A stretch of DNA of 64,000 nt from Desulfatibacillum sp. (GCA_016342355.1 JAEINP010000012.1:49031-113030), one strand, 5' to 3'. Shown: positions 35,287 to 46,438, counted from the stretch's first letter. Program-made: numbers and translations. Notes: generated by a model not told the origin, from the letters alone.

Positions 35287-35467
35287 GATAAGGACTAACA
35301 GGCGCTTTCACAGCCGACCGGGCTATGCAGCGGCAACCTATAACCGCCTTTGGTATACAAGTTAACCGGGTTGTTTATTATCTCATTGTTTCCTCCTGGC
35401 CTTGACCTGCTTTACCTTCACTGTTTTTCATTCTTCAACAAGATCGTTGCATCAGGGGGGACTTGCC

Positions 35468-36559
35468 ATGGCTGGTTTGAGCAAATGGAAAAAGATTGGA
35501 ATTGCGTGTGGAGCCGGAGCGTTGGCTCTTATTATCCTGGTTGTTTTTATCCAAAGCCAGAGCAGTAACGGAAGCCATCTGCCGGATACGCCTGCCGGAT
35601 ACGTCTTTGACAAAACCTATGACGCGCCCCTGGCGGACATTGTAAAATCCCATGGTGTGGCTTCCCCCGGCGAGTCCTTTAACCAAACTGCTGCCGCCGA
35701 ACCCGGTCAATACTCCCAAATATCGTTGATCAATTATTTTGACGAAGGCTTGGGCGTTACCATATTCACCCGGAAATATTTTAAGTACCTTGAAAAAAAG
35801 TTTAAGCATAGCAAGGACCTGGAAACCCATCTGGCCGAGGTCAAGGAATTCCTCCTGGCCCAATTGCCCGAAGCCGAAGCCCTGGAGCTTTTTGCCCTGT
35901 ACGAAAACTACCTCTCCTGTGAAATGGACTTGGCCCAGGCGCAAAAATCCTGGGGCGCACCCACCAGCGTGGACGAGGTGGTGGCTATGCTGGCCCGCAT
36001 GCAGGCATACCGCAGGGACTACCTGGGCAAGGATGTGGCGGACGCCCTTTTTGGCGCAGAAATCAAAACCAAGGAATACAAGGTCCGGCGTGGGGCCATT
36101 GTGGCGGACAGAGAGCTTTACGGCGAGGAAAAGGAAGCCCTTCTCAATGACTTGAACGATGCCATGTGGGGGGACCAGTCCCAGGCAGTGGAGGCATACG
36201 GCCTTCCCTACAACCGATACCAGGAAAAACTGAAGATGTACCAACGGGATTTCTCCGAGCTGGAATCTGAAGAGGAAAAAACCGAACTGACCCGGGAATT
36301 CCGGGAACAGTATTTTGAGCCTGAACAGGTGGCTGCCCTGGAAGAGGTGGACGCCATGCTGGAGGACCAGGAACGGGCGGAGGAAACCTTTTTGCAGCAG
36401 AAGCAGGCCATCCAGGATGATCCCGGATTGACTCAGGAGCAGAAAAACGCCGCAATCGAAAATACGGCTCAGGAAATTTTAGGGGAAGACGCTCCCGCAT
36501 ATTTTCGGCGCCAAGCCATTGAAGAAGGCAAAAAAGCCATGATGGAAAAGCGGGGCTAA
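35468..36559 (+). CDS. lifO: Lipase-specific foldase (Lif, lipase chaperone)
   Basis: 363 aa from ATG 35468, after AGGGGGGA. A basic start and one TM helix (IGIACGAGALALIILVVFI) anchor it in the inner membrane with a periplasmic body. A Pro/Gly-rich linker then a helical scaffold rich in Glu and Gln follow, with YRRDYLGKDVADALFGAE and LPYNRYQEKLKMYQRDF typical of Lif proteins. The expected R-x-x-F-D-Y-x-L motif is present only in divergent form (INYFDEGLG). It folds the family I lipase in the periplasm. In other bacteria lif directly follows the lipase gene; here 3.7 kb of foreign DNA intervenes. No clear promoter was found just upstream. Confidence 0.85.
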   Translation: MAGLSKWKKIGIACGAGALALIILVVFIQSQSSNGSHLPDTPAGYVFDKTYDAPLADIVKSHGVASPGESFNQTAAAEPGQYSQISLINYFDEGLGVTIFTRKYFKYLEKKFKHSKDLETHLAEVKEFLLAQLPEAEALELFALYENYLSCEMDLAQAQKSWGAPTSVDEVVAMLARMQAYRRDYLGKDVADALFGAEIKTKEYKVRRGAIVADRELYGEEKEALLNDLNDAMWGDQSQAVEAYGLPYNRYQEKLKMYQRDFSELESEEEKTELTREFREQYFEPEQVAALEEVDAMLEDQERAEETFLQQKQAIQDDPGLTQEQKNAAIENTAQEILGEDAPAYFRRQAIEEGKKAMMEKRG

Positions 36560-36573
36560 AAAAAGAGAAAATT

Positions 36574-37383
36574 TTACTGTTTGGAATGGCCGAAAATTTC
36601 GATCAAGTCACCGCAGATAGACTGGTGGGCCGCGCACAACTTGGCTCTATGGCCGTCCAGGGCAGGGGCCACTGTTTCCAGGGCGATTTCAGGCTGATTG
36701 TTTGTTTCGGAAAGATGTCCTAAAATCACATGGGACAGCCGGTCATGAAGGATTTCTTTTAGCAGTTCCCGGGACGCCTCGTTGGAAAGATGGCCGGATC
36801 TCCCTTTGATCCGTTGTTTCAAGTGCCAGGGGTACGGCCCATCCAAAAGCATGCGCACGTCATGATTGGCTTCCATGAGCAGGGTGTCGCAGTCTGAAAG
36901 ATGGCGCTGCACCATGGCAGTGGCGATGCCCAGGTCCGTGGCGATGCCCATTTTGGCGCCGTTGCCCGTAATGGTGAATCCCACAGGATTGGCTGCGTCA
37001 TGGCTGATGGAAAAAGGATGGATGGCCATGTCGCCGATCTGGAATTCCTGGCCGGGAATGAACCGCTTGCACTTTTCTATCTTTCCCAGACCCTTGGCCG
37101 AAGCCTTCCAGGTTTCTCTGGTAAAAAAGGCCGTGCATCCGTATCGGCGACATAAAACGCCCACCCCGCTCACATGGTCTGTATGCTCATGGGAAACCAC
37201 TATGGCCCGAATGCTTGCCGGGTCGATGTCCCGGGCGGCCATACGCCGCTCCAACTCCACGCCCGAAAGTCCTGCGTCCACAAGAATGGCGGTGTCGCCA
37301 TCGGAAACATAAATGGAGTTGCCTTTGCTGCCTGAGGCAAGCACACAGATCCTGAGAGGATTTTTGGATTGGTTTTCAGTCAT
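36574..37383 (-). CDS. Metallo-beta-lactamase fold hydrolase (YycJ/WalJ-like)
   Basis: 269 aa. It begins with RICVLASGSKGNSIYVSDGDTAILVDAGLSG, the start pattern of the YycJ/WalJ branch. Metal ligands: HEHTDH in VVSHEHTDHVSGV, a His in FSISHDA, Asp in GIATDLG, NHD and the final His in VILGHLSETNN. Members are predicted phosphodiesterases or exonucleases; the true substrate is uncertain. It lies upstream-to-downstream after dut on the minus strand with 33 bases between, and converges with lifO. Confidence 0.9.
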   Translation of the reverse strand: MTENQSKNPLRICVLASGSKGNSIYVSDGDTAILVDAGLSGVELERRMAARDIDPASIRAIVVSHEHTDHVSGVGVLCRRYGCTAFFTRETWKASAKGLGKIEKCKRFIPGQEFQIGDMAIHPFSISHDAANPVGFTITGNGAKMGIATDLGIATAMVQRHLSDCDTLLMEANHDVRMLLDGPYPWHLKQRIKGRSGHLSNEASRELLKEILHDRLSHVILGHLSETNNQPEIALETVAPALDGHRAKLCAAHQSICGDLIEIFGHSKQ

Positions 37384-37416
37384 ATTCCAATTGCCTGAGG
37401 GAATAATTGCGGGCTT

Positions 37417-37881
37417 TTACACGCCAGTGTGTCCGAACCCTCCGCCGTTGCGGGTGGTTTCGTCCAGGGAATCCGTTTCCACCAGTCTGGCCTGGAACAC
37501 ACGGCCTACCACAAGCTGGGCAATGCGGTCGCCCCGGGATATGGTCCGTGTTTCGCGGGATAGATTGATAAGCCCGATTTTCACCTCGCCCCGGTAGTCC
37601 GAGTCAATGGTGCCGGGGGTGTTCACCACGGTGATTCCCTGCTTGACAGCCAGCCCGCTCCGGGGACGCACCTGTACTTCGTATCCCGGGGGAATGGCCA
37701 TGGCCAAGCCCGTGGGAACCAAACGTATTTCCCCGGGCTCCAGGTTAACATCCTCGCCGACTGCCGCGCAAATATCCATGCCCGCAGAACCGGCGGTCAT
37801 GTAACGGGGCAGGACAAGGTCTGAATCCTTTTCCGGGTTCAGGCGCATGATTCTGATTTCAGGCTGGTCTTGGGAATCCAT
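37417..37881 (-). CDS. dut: dUTP diphosphatase
   Basis: 154 aa, normal length for the trimeric enzyme. All five motifs are visible: [10 protein letters not shown] (I), RPRSGLA (II), [15 protein letters not shown] with the catalytic Asp (III), [10 protein letters not shown] (IV) and [10 protein letters not shown] (V). It hydrolyses dUTP to dUMP and PPi, keeping uracil out of DNA. It follows the M16 protease gene with six bases between. Confidence 0.96.
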   Translation of the reverse strand: MDSQDQPEIRIMRLNPEKDSDLVLPRYMTAGSAGMDICAAVGEDVNLEPGEIRLVPTGLAMAIPPGYEVQVRPRSGLAVKQGITVVNTPGTIDSDYRGEVKIGLINLSRETRTISRGDRIAQLVVGRVFQARLVETDSLDETTRNGGGFGHTGV

Positions 37882-37887
37882 TCTTTC

Positions 37888-39147
37888 CTACAAGTACTGG
37901 TTCAGGCAATCGCTGTCTTTGACCGGTCCCAGCACCGCCAGGGCCAAGGGCGCCTCCAACAGTTCGTTGGCCAACTCCAGGATTTGTTCCCGGGTGACGG
38001 CCTCGATTTTCTTGACGGATTCACTGATGGGAATATATTTTCCGTAATTGATTTCGTTTTGGGCGATGCGTAACATCTGGTTGTCCGTGCTTTCCGAGGA
38101 CATGACCACGCTGCCCAAAACATACTCCTTGGCGCCCTGGAGTTCCTGCTCACTCACCATTTCGTCCTTAAGGCGATTGAGTTCCTTGTAAATAAGGTCC
38201 AGGGTGAGTTCCACATTGGCGGGGTCTACGCCTGCATAAACTCCCATGGCCCCGGTGTCGGAAAAGGACGGGGCAAAGGAATACACGGAATAGGCCAGGC
38301 CACGTTTTTCCCGCACTTCCTGGAACAAACGGGAACTCATGTTGCCCCCCAGGATGATGTTCATGAGGGAATAAATGAATCGCCGGGGATCCGTGCTGCA
38401 TATCCCTGGTGCAGCCAGGCACATATGCACCTGCTCCAGGTCCCTGTATTCAAAACGGAGAACAGGATTTGGCTTGGGGGGAGTGCGTGAAGGCAAGTCA
38501 GGGCCAGGTTCCAATTGTTCAAAGGCCTGACCTACCTGGGCATGAAAATCGTCATGGTCCAGATGCCCGGCAGCGGAGATGATGATGCGGCCAGGCTGGT
38601 ACCATTCCTTGAGATAATCCTGGAGCCCCCTGGCCTCAAAATTGAGGAGGTTTTCGGGAGATCCCAGGACAGATCGTCCCAAGGGATGCTCTCCGAAAAG
38701 GGCCTCGCTGGTCATCATATGCACACGGTCGTCAGGGCTGTCATCCTGCATCCCGATTTCTTGCAGGATTACAGCCCTTTCCCGTACAAACTCTTCCGGT
38801 TGGAACACCGAATTGAGGAAGATGTCCGCCAGAATATCCGTCAGCTTGGGCAGATGGGTATCCAGAACCTTGCCGTGGTAACAGGTGTCTTCCATGCCCG
38901 TGAAAGCGTTGGTATTCCCTCCGATAGCGTCCATTTCGGCCGCTATCTGGAAGGCGCTTCTTCTTTTTGTACCCTTGAAAACCATGTGCTCGATAAAATG
39001 GCACATGCCGTTATTCTCAAGGGGTTCGTCCCGGGCGCCTACGTTAACCCAGACGCCCATGGACACGGACCGCACATGCGGCATGGTTTTAGTTACTATT
39101 CTAATCCCGTTCTGGAGCTCCGTTTTCCGGATCTGATTTTGCATCAT
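37888..39147 (-). CDS. M16 family zinc peptidase (processing-peptidase-like)
   Basis: 419 aa. The inverted zinc site [11 protein letters not shown] (H-x-x-E-H) and the downstream Glu in [16 protein letters not shown] are present. The N-terminal half shows [25 protein letters not shown], and the C-terminal half the R/Y pair region ([12 protein letters not shown]). This branch sits next to pnp in many bacteria (B. subtilis YmxG/MlpA arrangement). The start overlaps the end of pnp by 47 bases, longer than usual, but the sequence from [13 protein letters not shown] is typical for the family. Confidence 0.92.
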   Translation of the reverse strand: MMQNQIRKTELQNGIRIVTKTMPHVRSVSMGVWVNVGARDEPLENNGMCHFIEHMVFKGTKRRSAFQIAAEMDAIGGNTNAFTGMEDTCYHGKVLDTHLPKLTDILADIFLNSVFQPEEFVRERAVILQEIGMQDDSPDDRVHMMTSEALFGEHPLGRSVLGSPENLLNFEARGLQDYLKEWYQPGRIIISAAGHLDHDDFHAQVGQAFEQLEPGPDLPSRTPPKPNPVLRFEYRDLEQVHMCLAAPGICSTDPRRFIYSLMNIILGGNMSSRLFQEVREKRGLAYSVYSFAPSFSDTGAMGVYAGVDPANVELTLDLIYKELNRLKDEMVSEQELQGAKEYVLGSVVMSSESTDNQMLRIAQNEINYGKYIPISESVKKIEAVTREQILELANELLEAPLALAVLGPVKDSDCLNQYL

Positions 39148-41233
39148 TTTCTTCCAGGAGCGCCTTGCGGCTTAGGCGGATTTTTCCATCCTTGGTGATT
39201 TCCAATACTTTGACCTTGATCTTTTCTCCCTCTTGCACCACGTCGGTCACCTTTTTCACATGCTTGGTGTCCAACTGGGAAATGTGGCACAACCCTTCCG
39301 TGCCGGGGAGAATGGCCACAAAGGCGCCAAAGTCCATGATTTTTACGACGGTTCCTTCGTATACAGTACCAATTTCAGGAACTGCTGTGATATCCCGGAT
39401 CATCTGGAGCGCAATCTGTCCTTCTTCATGGTTGACGGCGGAAACTTTCACAAGACCGCTGTCATCCACATCCACCCGCGTTCCGGTTTCAGCCTGGATG
39501 GCGCGAATTACCTTGCCCCCTGGGCCGATGATGTCCCGGATCTTGTCAGGATGGATGTTGATGGTGAACACCTTGGGCGCATAAGGAGACATTTCCTCCC
39601 GCGACTGGCTGATGGTGGTCAGCATTTTTTCCAGAATGTGCAAACGTCCCACCCGGGCCTGGGCCAGGGCTTTTTCCATGATTTCACGGGAAAGGCTGGA
39701 GATCTTGATGTCCATCTGGACAGAGGTGATCCCGTCCTTGGAGCCGGCCACCTTGAAATCCATGTCGCCCATATGGTCCTCGTCCCCCAGAATGTCTGTG
39801 AGGATCACCACTTTGTCCCCTTCAGCCATGAGTCCCATGGCGATACCGGAAACAGGATTGGATATGGGAACTCCGCCGTCCATGAGAGCCAGGCTTGCGG
39901 AGCAAACCGTGGCCATGGAAGAGGAACCGTTGCTTTCCAGGATTTCAGAAACTATACGGATTGTGTAGTCAAATTCTTCCTTGGTAGGCAGCACTTCCTT
40001 GATGGCGCGGGTGGACAGGCCGCCGTGGCCGATATCGCGCCTGCTGGGGCCGCTGATTCTTTTGACCTCACGCACAGAGTACGGAGGAAAGTTGTAATGG
40101 AGCATGAATGGGCGGGTTTCATCGCCATACAGGGTTTCCACCCTTTGCTCATCACCGGTGGAACCGAGAGTGAGGATACCAAGGGATTGGGTTTCGCCCC
40201 GGGTGAACAAAGCCGAACCATGGGTCCTTGGCAAAATGCCCACTTCGCATGCGATAGACCTTACCTCGTCAAAACGGCGTCCGCCAATACGGCGTCCCTC
40301 ATCCAGCACCATGGCCCGCATGATCACGCGGGTGCGGTCGTGGATGAATCCCGAAACCTCTTTGCCCCGGTCTTCATAGCCCTCGCCCAGCTTGTCCAAA
40401 ACGATCTGCTTGATGGCGCTTACGGCATCCTGGCGAACCAGTTTGTCCGTAATTTCAAGCGCCTTCTTAATTTCAGGATCAGCCAGTTCCGCCACTTTGG
40501 CCTCCAGGTCTGCGTCCTTTTCAGCAGGAACGTAAACCCTTTTAGGCTTTCCAGCCTTTTCCATGAGCTCTTCCTGCATTTCCAGAAGGGGCTCCAGGGA
40601 TTCCTGGCCAAAGTAAATGGCGTCCAACATTTCTGCTTCAGGAATAAAATGGCCTCCGCCTTCCACCATAACAACCCCGTCCCGGGAGCCTGCCACGATG
40701 ATGTTGAGGTCACAATTTTCCTGCTGGGTGATGGTGGGGTTTGCCACAAGTTCCCCGTCGATTCTGCCCACCCGAACACATGCTATGGGGGTGTTGAAGG
40801 GCAGGTCGGAAATGCAGAGTGCTGCGGAAGCCCCTACCATAGACAACATATCCGGGTCGTTTTCCTGATCCATGGAAAGCACGGTGGCGATCACCTGGGT
40901 TTCATAACGCCAGGATTTGGGAAACAGGGGCCGGATAGGCCTGTCTATAAGCCTTGCTGTTAGGGTTTCTTTTTCTGAGGGCCGCCCGATTTCTCGGCGG
41001 AAATAGTTCCCGGGAATGCGTCCTGCTGCATACACCTTTTCCTGGTACTCAACTGATAGCGGAACAAAATCAATGCCTGGGCGGAGTTCCTGAGAACCCA
41101 CCACGGTTACCAAAGTGATAGTTTCGCCATAGGAAACCACAACTGACCCGCTGGCCTGTTTGGCCAACTTGCCTGTCTGAATACGCAGGGGCTTGCCCCC
41201 CAAATTCCTTTCTAATGTTACTTCCATTTGCAT
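39101..41233 (-). CDS. pnp: Polyribonucleotide nucleotidyltransferase (PNPase)
   Basis: 710 aa, full length. RNase PH domain 1 ([25 protein letters not shown]), all-alpha linker, RNase PH domain 2 ([36 protein letters not shown]), then KH ([22 protein letters not shown]) and S1 ([23 protein letters not shown]) domains. It degrades RNA 3'-5' phosphorolytically. It follows rpsO with a 90-base spacer that can form a CATGG/CCATG hairpin, as in the autoregulated rpsO-pnp arrangement of other bacteria. Confidence 0.97.
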   Translation of the reverse strand: MQMEVTLERNLGGKPLRIQTGKLAKQASGSVVVSYGETITLVTVVGSQELRPGIDFVPLSVEYQEKVYAAGRIPGNYFRREIGRPSEKETLTARLIDRPIRPLFPKSWRYETQVIATVLSMDQENDPDMLSMVGASAALCISDLPFNTPIACVRVGRIDGELVANPTITQQENCDLNIIVAGSRDGVVMVEGGGHFIPEAEMLDAIYFGQESLEPLLEMQEELMEKAGKPKRVYVPAEKDADLEAKVAELADPEIKKALEITDKLVRQDAVSAIKQIVLDKLGEGYEDRGKEVSGFIHDRTRVIMRAMVLDEGRRIGGRRFDEVRSIACEVGILPRTHGSALFTRGETQSLGILTLGSTGDEQRVETLYGDETRPFMLHYNFPPYSVREVKRISGPSRRDIGHGGLSTRAIKEVLPTKEEFDYTIRIVSEILESNGSSSMATVCSASLALMDGGVPISNPVSGIAMGLMAEGDKVVILTDILGDEDHMGDMDFKVAGSKDGITSVQMDIKISSLSREIMEKALAQARVGRLHILEKMLTTISQSREEMSPYAPKVFTINIHPDKIRDIIGPGGKVIRAIQAETGTRVDVDDSGLVKVSAVNHEEGQIALQMIRDITAVPEIGTVYEGTVVKIMDFGAFVAILPGTEGLCHISQLDTKHVKKVTDVVQEGEKIKVKVLEITKDGKIRLSRKALLEENDAKSDPENGAPERD

Positions 41234-41323
41234 CTCCCGACGGTGGTAATGCGCAAACCAATGCTTATGTCAGCCTGTGGCATGGTTTGATCCATGACAC
41301 GGGCATTTTGACCTTTACAATGA

Positions 41324-41593
41324 TTATTTGCGTATTCCCAACGCCTCAATGAGGGTGCGATATCGCTGCACGTCTTTGTTTTTCAAATAATTCAAAAGCC
41401 TTCTGCGCTGGCCGACCAGCTTAAGAAGCCCACGCCGGGAATGGTGATCCTTTTTGTGGGTTTTGAAATGCTCGGTCAGGTAAGTGATCCGATTGGTCAG
41501 CAACGCCACCTGCACTTCAGGAGAGCCGGTGTCAGCTTCGTGCGTCTTGTACTGTTCGATAAGGTCTTTTTTAATGAGCGTTGTTAAGGCCAC
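41324..41593 (-). CDS. rpsO: Ribosomal protein S15
   Basis: 89 aa, the exact family length, when started at GTG 41593 (AGGAGG ten bases upstream). The in-frame TTG at 41602 lies too close to that site. Marks: [35 protein letters not shown] and [19 protein letters not shown]. It binds 16S rRNA in the central domain. Positioned between truB and pnp, as widely conserved. Confidence 0.97.
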   Translation of the reverse strand: MALTTLIKKDLIEQYKTHEADTGSPEVQVALLTNRITYLTEHFKTHKKDHHSRRGLLKLVGQRRRLLNYLKNKDVQRYRTLIEALGIRK

Positions 41594-41616
41594 TTTTCTC
41601 AAGCCTCCTGTTTAGG

Positions 41617-42642
41617 TTATCTGTTAAAACTGTTTTGTGCATTACGGGGCATGGACTCACCCTCTGACAATGGTTTTCCCAGGGGACGGGTCTGGGGAAA
41701 AACACAGTTATAGGAAAAGCCAACACCATCCGATTTTTGCGTGAGCACAGCAAGCAGGTCTCCTTCTTCGGTGACCACCTTAACGTGCCCGGTATTATCC
41801 TGCAGGTCTTGCGACCTGCTTTGCTGCTCTCCAAAGTCCAGCCTAGTGAGGGCTGCTCCGTGGATGATCTTTTTGGCAGTGTGGGATGAAACCTTGTACT
41901 CGGGCATCTGACGTAATGCATGGGCCATAGGGATCACATGCTCATTAATTCTTCCCGATAGTACCAAGTCTTCCAACTGATCCAGGGTCACGGCCTCCGC
42001 AATGGAAAAACCGCTATTCTGCGTGCGGCGCAAGGTGTGCAGGTGGGCTCCACAGCCCAACTCCCGCCCAATGTCCGCGCAAAGGGTTCTAATGTAGGTG
42101 CCACCGGAACAGGTGGAGGAAAAGCCTGCCATAGGCAGGCGAAACTCTGTTAACTCCAGAGAATGAATGGTTACCCTGCGAGCGTCCTTCTGCACAGGGG
42201 CGCCTTTTCTGGCAAGTTTGTACAAGGGGACGCCTTTATGCTTAAGAGCCGAATATATGGGCGGAAGCTGGTCAATTTCTCCCCGAAACCGGCATAATAC
42301 TTCCTGCAACCGTTCCGGGGTCACTCGGGCCGCTTCCTGCTCACTGCGGGCAGTCACCTCTCCTGTCAAGTCCTGGGTGTCCGTCTCTACTCCAAGATGC
42401 ATGATTGCTTCGTATGTTTTGTCCCCATGGAGAAAAAAACTGGCTAACCGGGTGGCATTGCCCAGACAACATACCAGAATGCCTGTGGCAAAAGGATCCA
42501 GAGTGCCTGTATGTCCGGCTTTTTTAATGCCCAGAGCCTTCTTCACCCTGTCCAAGGCTTTGGCGGATGTAATTCCGGGGGGCTTGTCAACCACTATAAT
42601 GCCGTGGTTCAGCGCCGTGTCTCCTTGTGGCATGCCGGTCAC
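41617..42642 (-). CDS. truB: tRNA pseudouridine-55 synthase
   Basis: 341 aa. Opening GIIVVDKPPGITSAKALDRVK, catalytic motif GHTGTLDPFATGIL with the active-site Asp, GEIDQLPPIYSALKHKGVPLYKLAR, and GGTYIRTLCADIGRELGC. It isomerises U55 in the T loop of tRNAs. A PUA-like C-terminus is present, with a ~30-residue extension. The start overlaps the rbfA stop (ATGA). Confidence 0.96.
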   Translation of the reverse strand: MTGMPQGDTALNHGIIVVDKPPGITSAKALDRVKKALGIKKAGHTGTLDPFATGILVCCLGNATRLASFFLHGDKTYEAIMHLGVETDTQDLTGEVTARSEQEAARVTPERLQEVLCRFRGEIDQLPPIYSALKHKGVPLYKLARKGAPVQKDARRVTIHSLELTEFRLPMAGFSSTCSGGTYIRTLCADIGRELGCGAHLHTLRRTQNSGFSIAEAVTLDQLEDLVLSGRINEHVIPMAHALRQMPEYKVSSHTAKKIIHGAALTRLDFGEQQSRSQDLQDNTGHVKVVTEEGDLLAVLTQKSDGVGFSYNCVFPQTRPLGKPLSEGESMPRNAQNSFNR

Positions 42643-43010
42643 TCTTCCGGTTCCTCCGGGGTATCCAGGGGGCCGATCTCTTTCAAAATGTTTTCTATCT
42701 TCTCACCATAGTCAAAGGACTCGTCATAAAAAAACTCAAGTTCCGGCATATATCTGAGCCCCAATGTTTTGGCCAATTCCTTTTTGATAAAACCGTGGGC
42801 CTGTTTGAATGCGGCTCCCACGCTTTTCCGCTTTTCACTATCTCCGAAAACGCAATAATAAACACGGGCCATTTTCAAGTCCCGGGTCATCTTGACTCCA
42901 GAGACTGTAGCCCACTCCAGTCGCGGATCATTGACGCGCTTGCTAATCAGGGCCGAAAGCTCTTGTTGGATGCGTACAGCCACTCGTTCCTGGCGTCCTA
43001 CGGTTTTCAC
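42639..43010 (-). CDS. rbfA: Ribosome-binding factor A
   Basis: 123 aa, KH-fold protein: RQERVAVRIQQELSALISKRVNDPRL, VSGVKMTRDLKMARVYYCVFG, KKELAKTLGLRYMPELEFFYDES. It assists 16S 5'-end maturation in 30S assembly. It overlaps both truB (ATGA) and the upstream DUF503 gene by four bases. Confidence 0.95.
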   Translation of the reverse strand: MKTVGRQERVAVRIQQELSALISKRVNDPRLEWATVSGVKMTRDLKMARVYYCVFGDSEKRKSVGAAFKQAHGFIKKELAKTLGLRYMPELEFFYDESFDYGEKIENILKEIGPLDTPEEPEE

Positions 43011-43294
43011 AGGTGCATTATCTCCATTTCCGAATCAATGATCTCGCAAACTCCCATGGACTCCACGAGGTTGATGATCCGGTCCATTTTGGAATTCAAC
43101 AGCCTTTGGTCATTGCCAACCAAGGCAAAACCTACTTCCGCTCTTTGGTGCATGTCGTTATCGCCGGTTTCAGCCACCGAGGCGTTGAAGTTGCTTCGGA
43201 TACGCCCTACCACGGACTTGACGATCTTCCTTTTTCCCTTGAGGGAATGGATATCCGGTATCCTTAACACCAATACACCGTAACCGATTACCAT
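43007..43294 (-). CDS. ylxP: DUF503 family protein (YlxP)
   Basis: 95 aa. VIGYGVLVLRIPDIHSLKGKRKIVKS and VAETGDNDMHQRAEVGFALVGND match the DUF503/YlxP family, which is found between infB and rbfA in many bacteria and is linked to ribosome assembly. The start ATG lies 63 bases after the infB stop. Confidence 0.93.
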   Translation of the reverse strand: MVIGYGVLVLRIPDIHSLKGKRKIVKSVVGRIRSNFNASVAETGDNDMHQRAEVGFALVGNDQRLLNSKMDRIINLVESMGVCEIIDSEMEIMHL

Positions 43295-43357
43295 GCTCGT
43301 CTATCCGGGCGCTTTGTGCAAAGGCTGGCCCGGCGCCTGGTTTAAGCGGCAGGAAAA

Positions 43358-46300
43358 TCATTTTAAAACCGGTTTGATTTCCTCCAGGTAATAGAATTCA
43401 ATCACATCGCCTAACTTGATGTCATTGAAATTTTCTATCCCGATTCCGCATTCATACCCGGTCGCCACTTCCTTGACATCGTCCTTGAAGCGACGAAGGG
43501 AAGCCAGCTTGCCGTCAAAAATGACCACGCCATCCCGGAGGAGGCGGGCTTTGGAACCCCGTTCTATCTTCCCGTCCGTAACATAGGAACCAGCGATGGT
43601 GCCCACCTTGGGAATGGTGAAGGTATCCCGGACTTCCGCACGGCCACTCACATGCTCTTTGTAGGTGGATGCCATCATACCTACAATGGCGTCCTTGATT
43701 TCATTAATGGCGTTGTAAATAATGTCGTAATAACGGATGTCCACATGCTCTTCTGCGGCCATGTCGCTTACTTTGGGGGTAGGCCGCACATTGAAAGCCA
43801 CAATAATGGCATTGGAAACCGCTGCCAATGCTACGTCTGATTCAAGTACCGTGCCAGTGGCCGAATGGATCACATTGATTTTAACCTCGGCGCCGGACAG
43901 TTTTTCCAGGGACTCCCTGACCGCTTCAATGGAACCTTGCACATCAGCCTTGATGATGAGATTAAGGTCCTTCACCTCTCCGGCCTGCATTTGGTCAAAC
44001 AGGTTCTCCAGGGAAAGTTTACTGGTCGTGGCCAGTTCCGTGGCCCTTTGCTTTTGAGCACGATGCGAGGAAATCTGCTTGGCGACCTTTTCGTCCGTCA
44101 CCGCAATGATTTCGTCCCCAGCCATGGGCACGCCGGAAAGACCCAATATCTCGGCGGGGCAGGCAGGGCCTGCTTCGTCAAGGGGTTTGTGCTTTTCATT
44201 GTACATAGCCCGCACCTTGCCGTATTGGATTCCGCAAACAACCACGTCCCCGGCATGGAGGGTGCCCTCTTGAATCAAAACCGTTGCCAAGGGACCACGT
44301 CCGGGATCCACTCGGGCTTCCACCACATGGCCTCTGGCCAATTTATTGGGGTTGGCCTGGAGTTCCAACACTTCGGCCTGGAGCAAGATCATTTCCAAAA
44401 GGCTGTCGATGCCGGTTTTCTTTTTGGCCGAAACATAAACAAAAATCGTATCGCCGCCCCAATCTTCAGGCGCCAAGCCCCTGTCAGACAGTTCCCTCAT
44501 GATACGCTCGGGATCAGCCCCTTCCTTGTCCATCTTGTTCACGGCCACAATAATGGGGACGCCGGCTGCCTTGGAATGGTTCACGGCTTCCACGGTCTGG
44601 GGCATAACCCCGTCATCGGCAGCCACAACCAGCACCACGATATCCGTAACCTGGGCGCCCCTGGCACGCATGGCCGTAAAAGCCTCATGGCCGGGGGTAT
44701 CCAAAAAGGCGATCTTGCCCTTGGGGGTCTCCACCAAATAGGCGCCAATGTGCTGGGTAATGCCTCCGGCCTCGCCGCCTGTGACGTTGCTCTCGCGAAT
44801 GGCATCCAGCAAGGAGGTCTTGCCATGGTCAACATGGCCCATGATGGTCACGACCGGTGGACGGGTCAAAAGGGTTTCCGGAGCATCTTCGGCAGCCCTG
44901 AGAAGGGCTTCTTCCTCAAAGTTGGCTCTTTCCACCTCATATTCGAATTCGGAGGCCAGCAATACTGCTGTATCAAAGTCCAGCATTTGATTGACCGTGG
45001 TCATTATACCCATTGCCATCAATGATTTGATGAGCTGGACAGCCTTGACGCCCATACGTTTGGCCAGATCAGCCACTGCAATGGCATCATCAATCTTGAT
45101 ACGGCGTTTGATGGCTTTCGGCGTGGTCGCAAGGGTTTTGCCAGGTTTGACATATTGAGCCTTCTGCCCCCTTTTTCCCTTACGCAACTTTCCGGGTGCT
45201 TTGTCGTACAGATCCGCCCCTTCCACCACTTCTTTTTTCCGGAAGGAAATCTTTTTCTTGAAAAACTTAGGATCTGTCTCTTCCTCAACAACAGCAACAA
45301 CCCCGTCACGCTTGCCCTTTTTCTTGCGCTTTTCCTTCTTGGCCAAAGCGGCCTGGGCTTCTGCAGTGGCATCCCCAGGGGAAGGGGCAGCCGGTTTGGC
45401 GGGTCCAGACGAAGGTCTAACCGAAGGTCCAGCCGCCGGTCCAGGTTTTGGACGAGCTGCTGGTGGAATAATGGGCGCCACGGGCCTAGTGGGCAGGCTG
45501 ATAATTTTTGCGGCTGTTTCCTTTTTCTTTTTCTTTTTCGCTTTGGCCGGCTTGGGCGAATCCTTGTCTGCCTCTTGGAGTTCCTGGCTCGTTGCCGCCT
45601 GCTCATCCAGGGAAGTCTCACCGGCTTCCACGGGCGCTTCAGGCTCAGCAGGCGCCATGGTCCGGGTTTGTTCCTCTGTAGGTTCTTTCGCTTCAGGAAC
45701 GGTTGAGGCCTCTTTAGCTTCCAGGATCGGCGCGGACGATTCCTCCACAACCTTTGCCTGGACTTCGTTTTCGACTATAGGCTTGGGGGGAGTGTCTTTT
45801 GTTTCGGCAGAAACAGGCTTGCTTTCCACGGGTTTTTCCGGAGAAACTGCTTTTTCAGCCACAGGCTCAACTGTTGGCTCTACGGGTTTCTCTGGTTCTG
45901 GCCGGGAAATAATACGTGCTTTGCTCTTGGAGGAGGCCTGCACTGGTGTTTTTTTGGCCTTTGGCCCGACTGAAGGATCTTCCTTGGCTTTGGGAGCAGG
46001 CGTTTCAGAAACGGAAAGATCTTCTATTTCCTCTGCAGCCATGGTGGACTCCTCTGGGGAAATATCTTCCGCAGGGGCTTCTTCGGGTGTCGATGCCTGC
46101 CTGGCGGTGGTCTCCATAGCTTTTTCAGAAGCCGGATCCTCTACAGACTCATCTTCCAAATCTTCCGTAGAATCTTCAAGTTCCTCGGGGCCGGAAACAA
46201 GAGATCGATCGGATTTTTTGCGCCGACGTATCACTGTGGACCCAATGCGCTTTTCTTCCACGCTTTTTACCTTGGGCCGGACCAGGCTGGCTTTCACCAA

Positions 46301-46438
46301 TGCCACCACGTCATCTTCCAGACTGCTCATGTGGCTCCTCACAGGCGTGGGGAGGTCCATGGCCTGGAGTTTTTCCAGGAGCACCTTATTGGTCATATTG
46401 AGCTCCCGAGCTAGTTCATGCACTCTGAGTTTTGCCAT
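43358..46438 (-). CDS. infB: Translation initiation factor IF-2
   Basis: 1026 aa, longer than E. coli IF-2 because of a ~330-residue Glu/Ala/Pro/Lys-rich linker after the first IF2_N domain ([22 protein letters not shown]). A second IF2_N lies at ~450-500 ([20 protein letters not shown]). The GTPase domain has [29 protein letters not shown] and [10 protein letters not shown]; domains II-IV follow with [15 protein letters not shown]. It brings fMet-tRNA to the ribosome. The usual ylxR and ylxQ genes between nusA and infB are absent; the 197-base gap has no supported ORF. Confidence 0.97.
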   Translation of the reverse strand: MAKLRVHELARELNMTNKVLLEKLQAMDLPTPVRSHMSSLEDDVVALVKASLVRPKVKSVEEKRIGSTVIRRRKKSDRSLVSGPEELEDSTEDLEDESVEDPASEKAMETTARQASTPEEAPAEDISPEESTMAAEEIEDLSVSETPAPKAKEDPSVGPKAKKTPVQASSKSKARIISRPEPEKPVEPTVEPVAEKAVSPEKPVESKPVSAETKDTPPKPIVENEVQAKVVEESSAPILEAKEASTVPEAKEPTEEQTRTMAPAEPEAPVEAGETSLDEQAATSQELQEADKDSPKPAKAKKKKKKETAAKIISLPTRPVAPIIPPAARPKPGPAAGPSVRPSSGPAKPAAPSPGDATAEAQAALAKKEKRKKKGKRDGVVAVVEEETDPKFFKKKISFRKKEVVEGADLYDKAPGKLRKGKRGQKAQYVKPGKTLATTPKAIKRRIKIDDAIAVADLAKRMGVKAVQLIKSLMAMGIMTTVNQMLDFDTAVLLASEFEYEVERANFEEEALLRAAEDAPETLLTRPPVVTIMGHVDHGKTSLLDAIRESNVTGGEAGGITQHIGAYLVETPKGKIAFLDTPGHEAFTAMRARGAQVTDIVVLVVAADDGVMPQTVEAVNHSKAAGVPIIVAVNKMDKEGADPERIMRELSDRGLAPEDWGGDTIFVYVSAKKKTGIDSLLEMILLQAEVLELQANPNKLARGHVVEARVDPGRGPLATVLIQEGTLHAGDVVVCGIQYGKVRAMYNEKHKPLDEAGPACPAEILGLSGVPMAGDEIIAVTDEKVAKQISSHRAQKQRATELATTSKLSLENLFDQMQAGEVKDLNLIIKADVQGSIEAVRESLEKLSGAEVKINVIHSATGTVLESDVALAAVSNAIIVAFNVRPTPKVSDMAAEEHVDIRYYDIIYNAINEIKDAIVGMMASTYKEHVSGRAEVRDTFTIPKVGTIAGSYVTDGKIERGSKARLLRDGVVIFDGKLASLRRFKDDVKEVATGYECGIGIENFNDIKLGDVIEFYYLEEIKPVLK

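Larger units (their letters stand above)
32240..35300 (+). other. AT-rich foreign cassette: ABC-3C conflict/defence system
   Basis: Three overlapping genes plus a 46-codon ORF, distinctly AT-rich by eye (roughly one third G+C against well over half in the flanks). The cassette is inserted between the lipase and its dedicated foldase. No integrase, transposase or clear terminal repeats are seen at either edge, so the mode of entry is unknown. Confidence 0.75.

Noticed and set aside
39233..40963. 576-codon open frame on the plus strand opposite pnp
   Set aside because: It is the antisense of a certain pnp gene; high third-position G+C leaves long open antisense frames. The translation has no family pattern.
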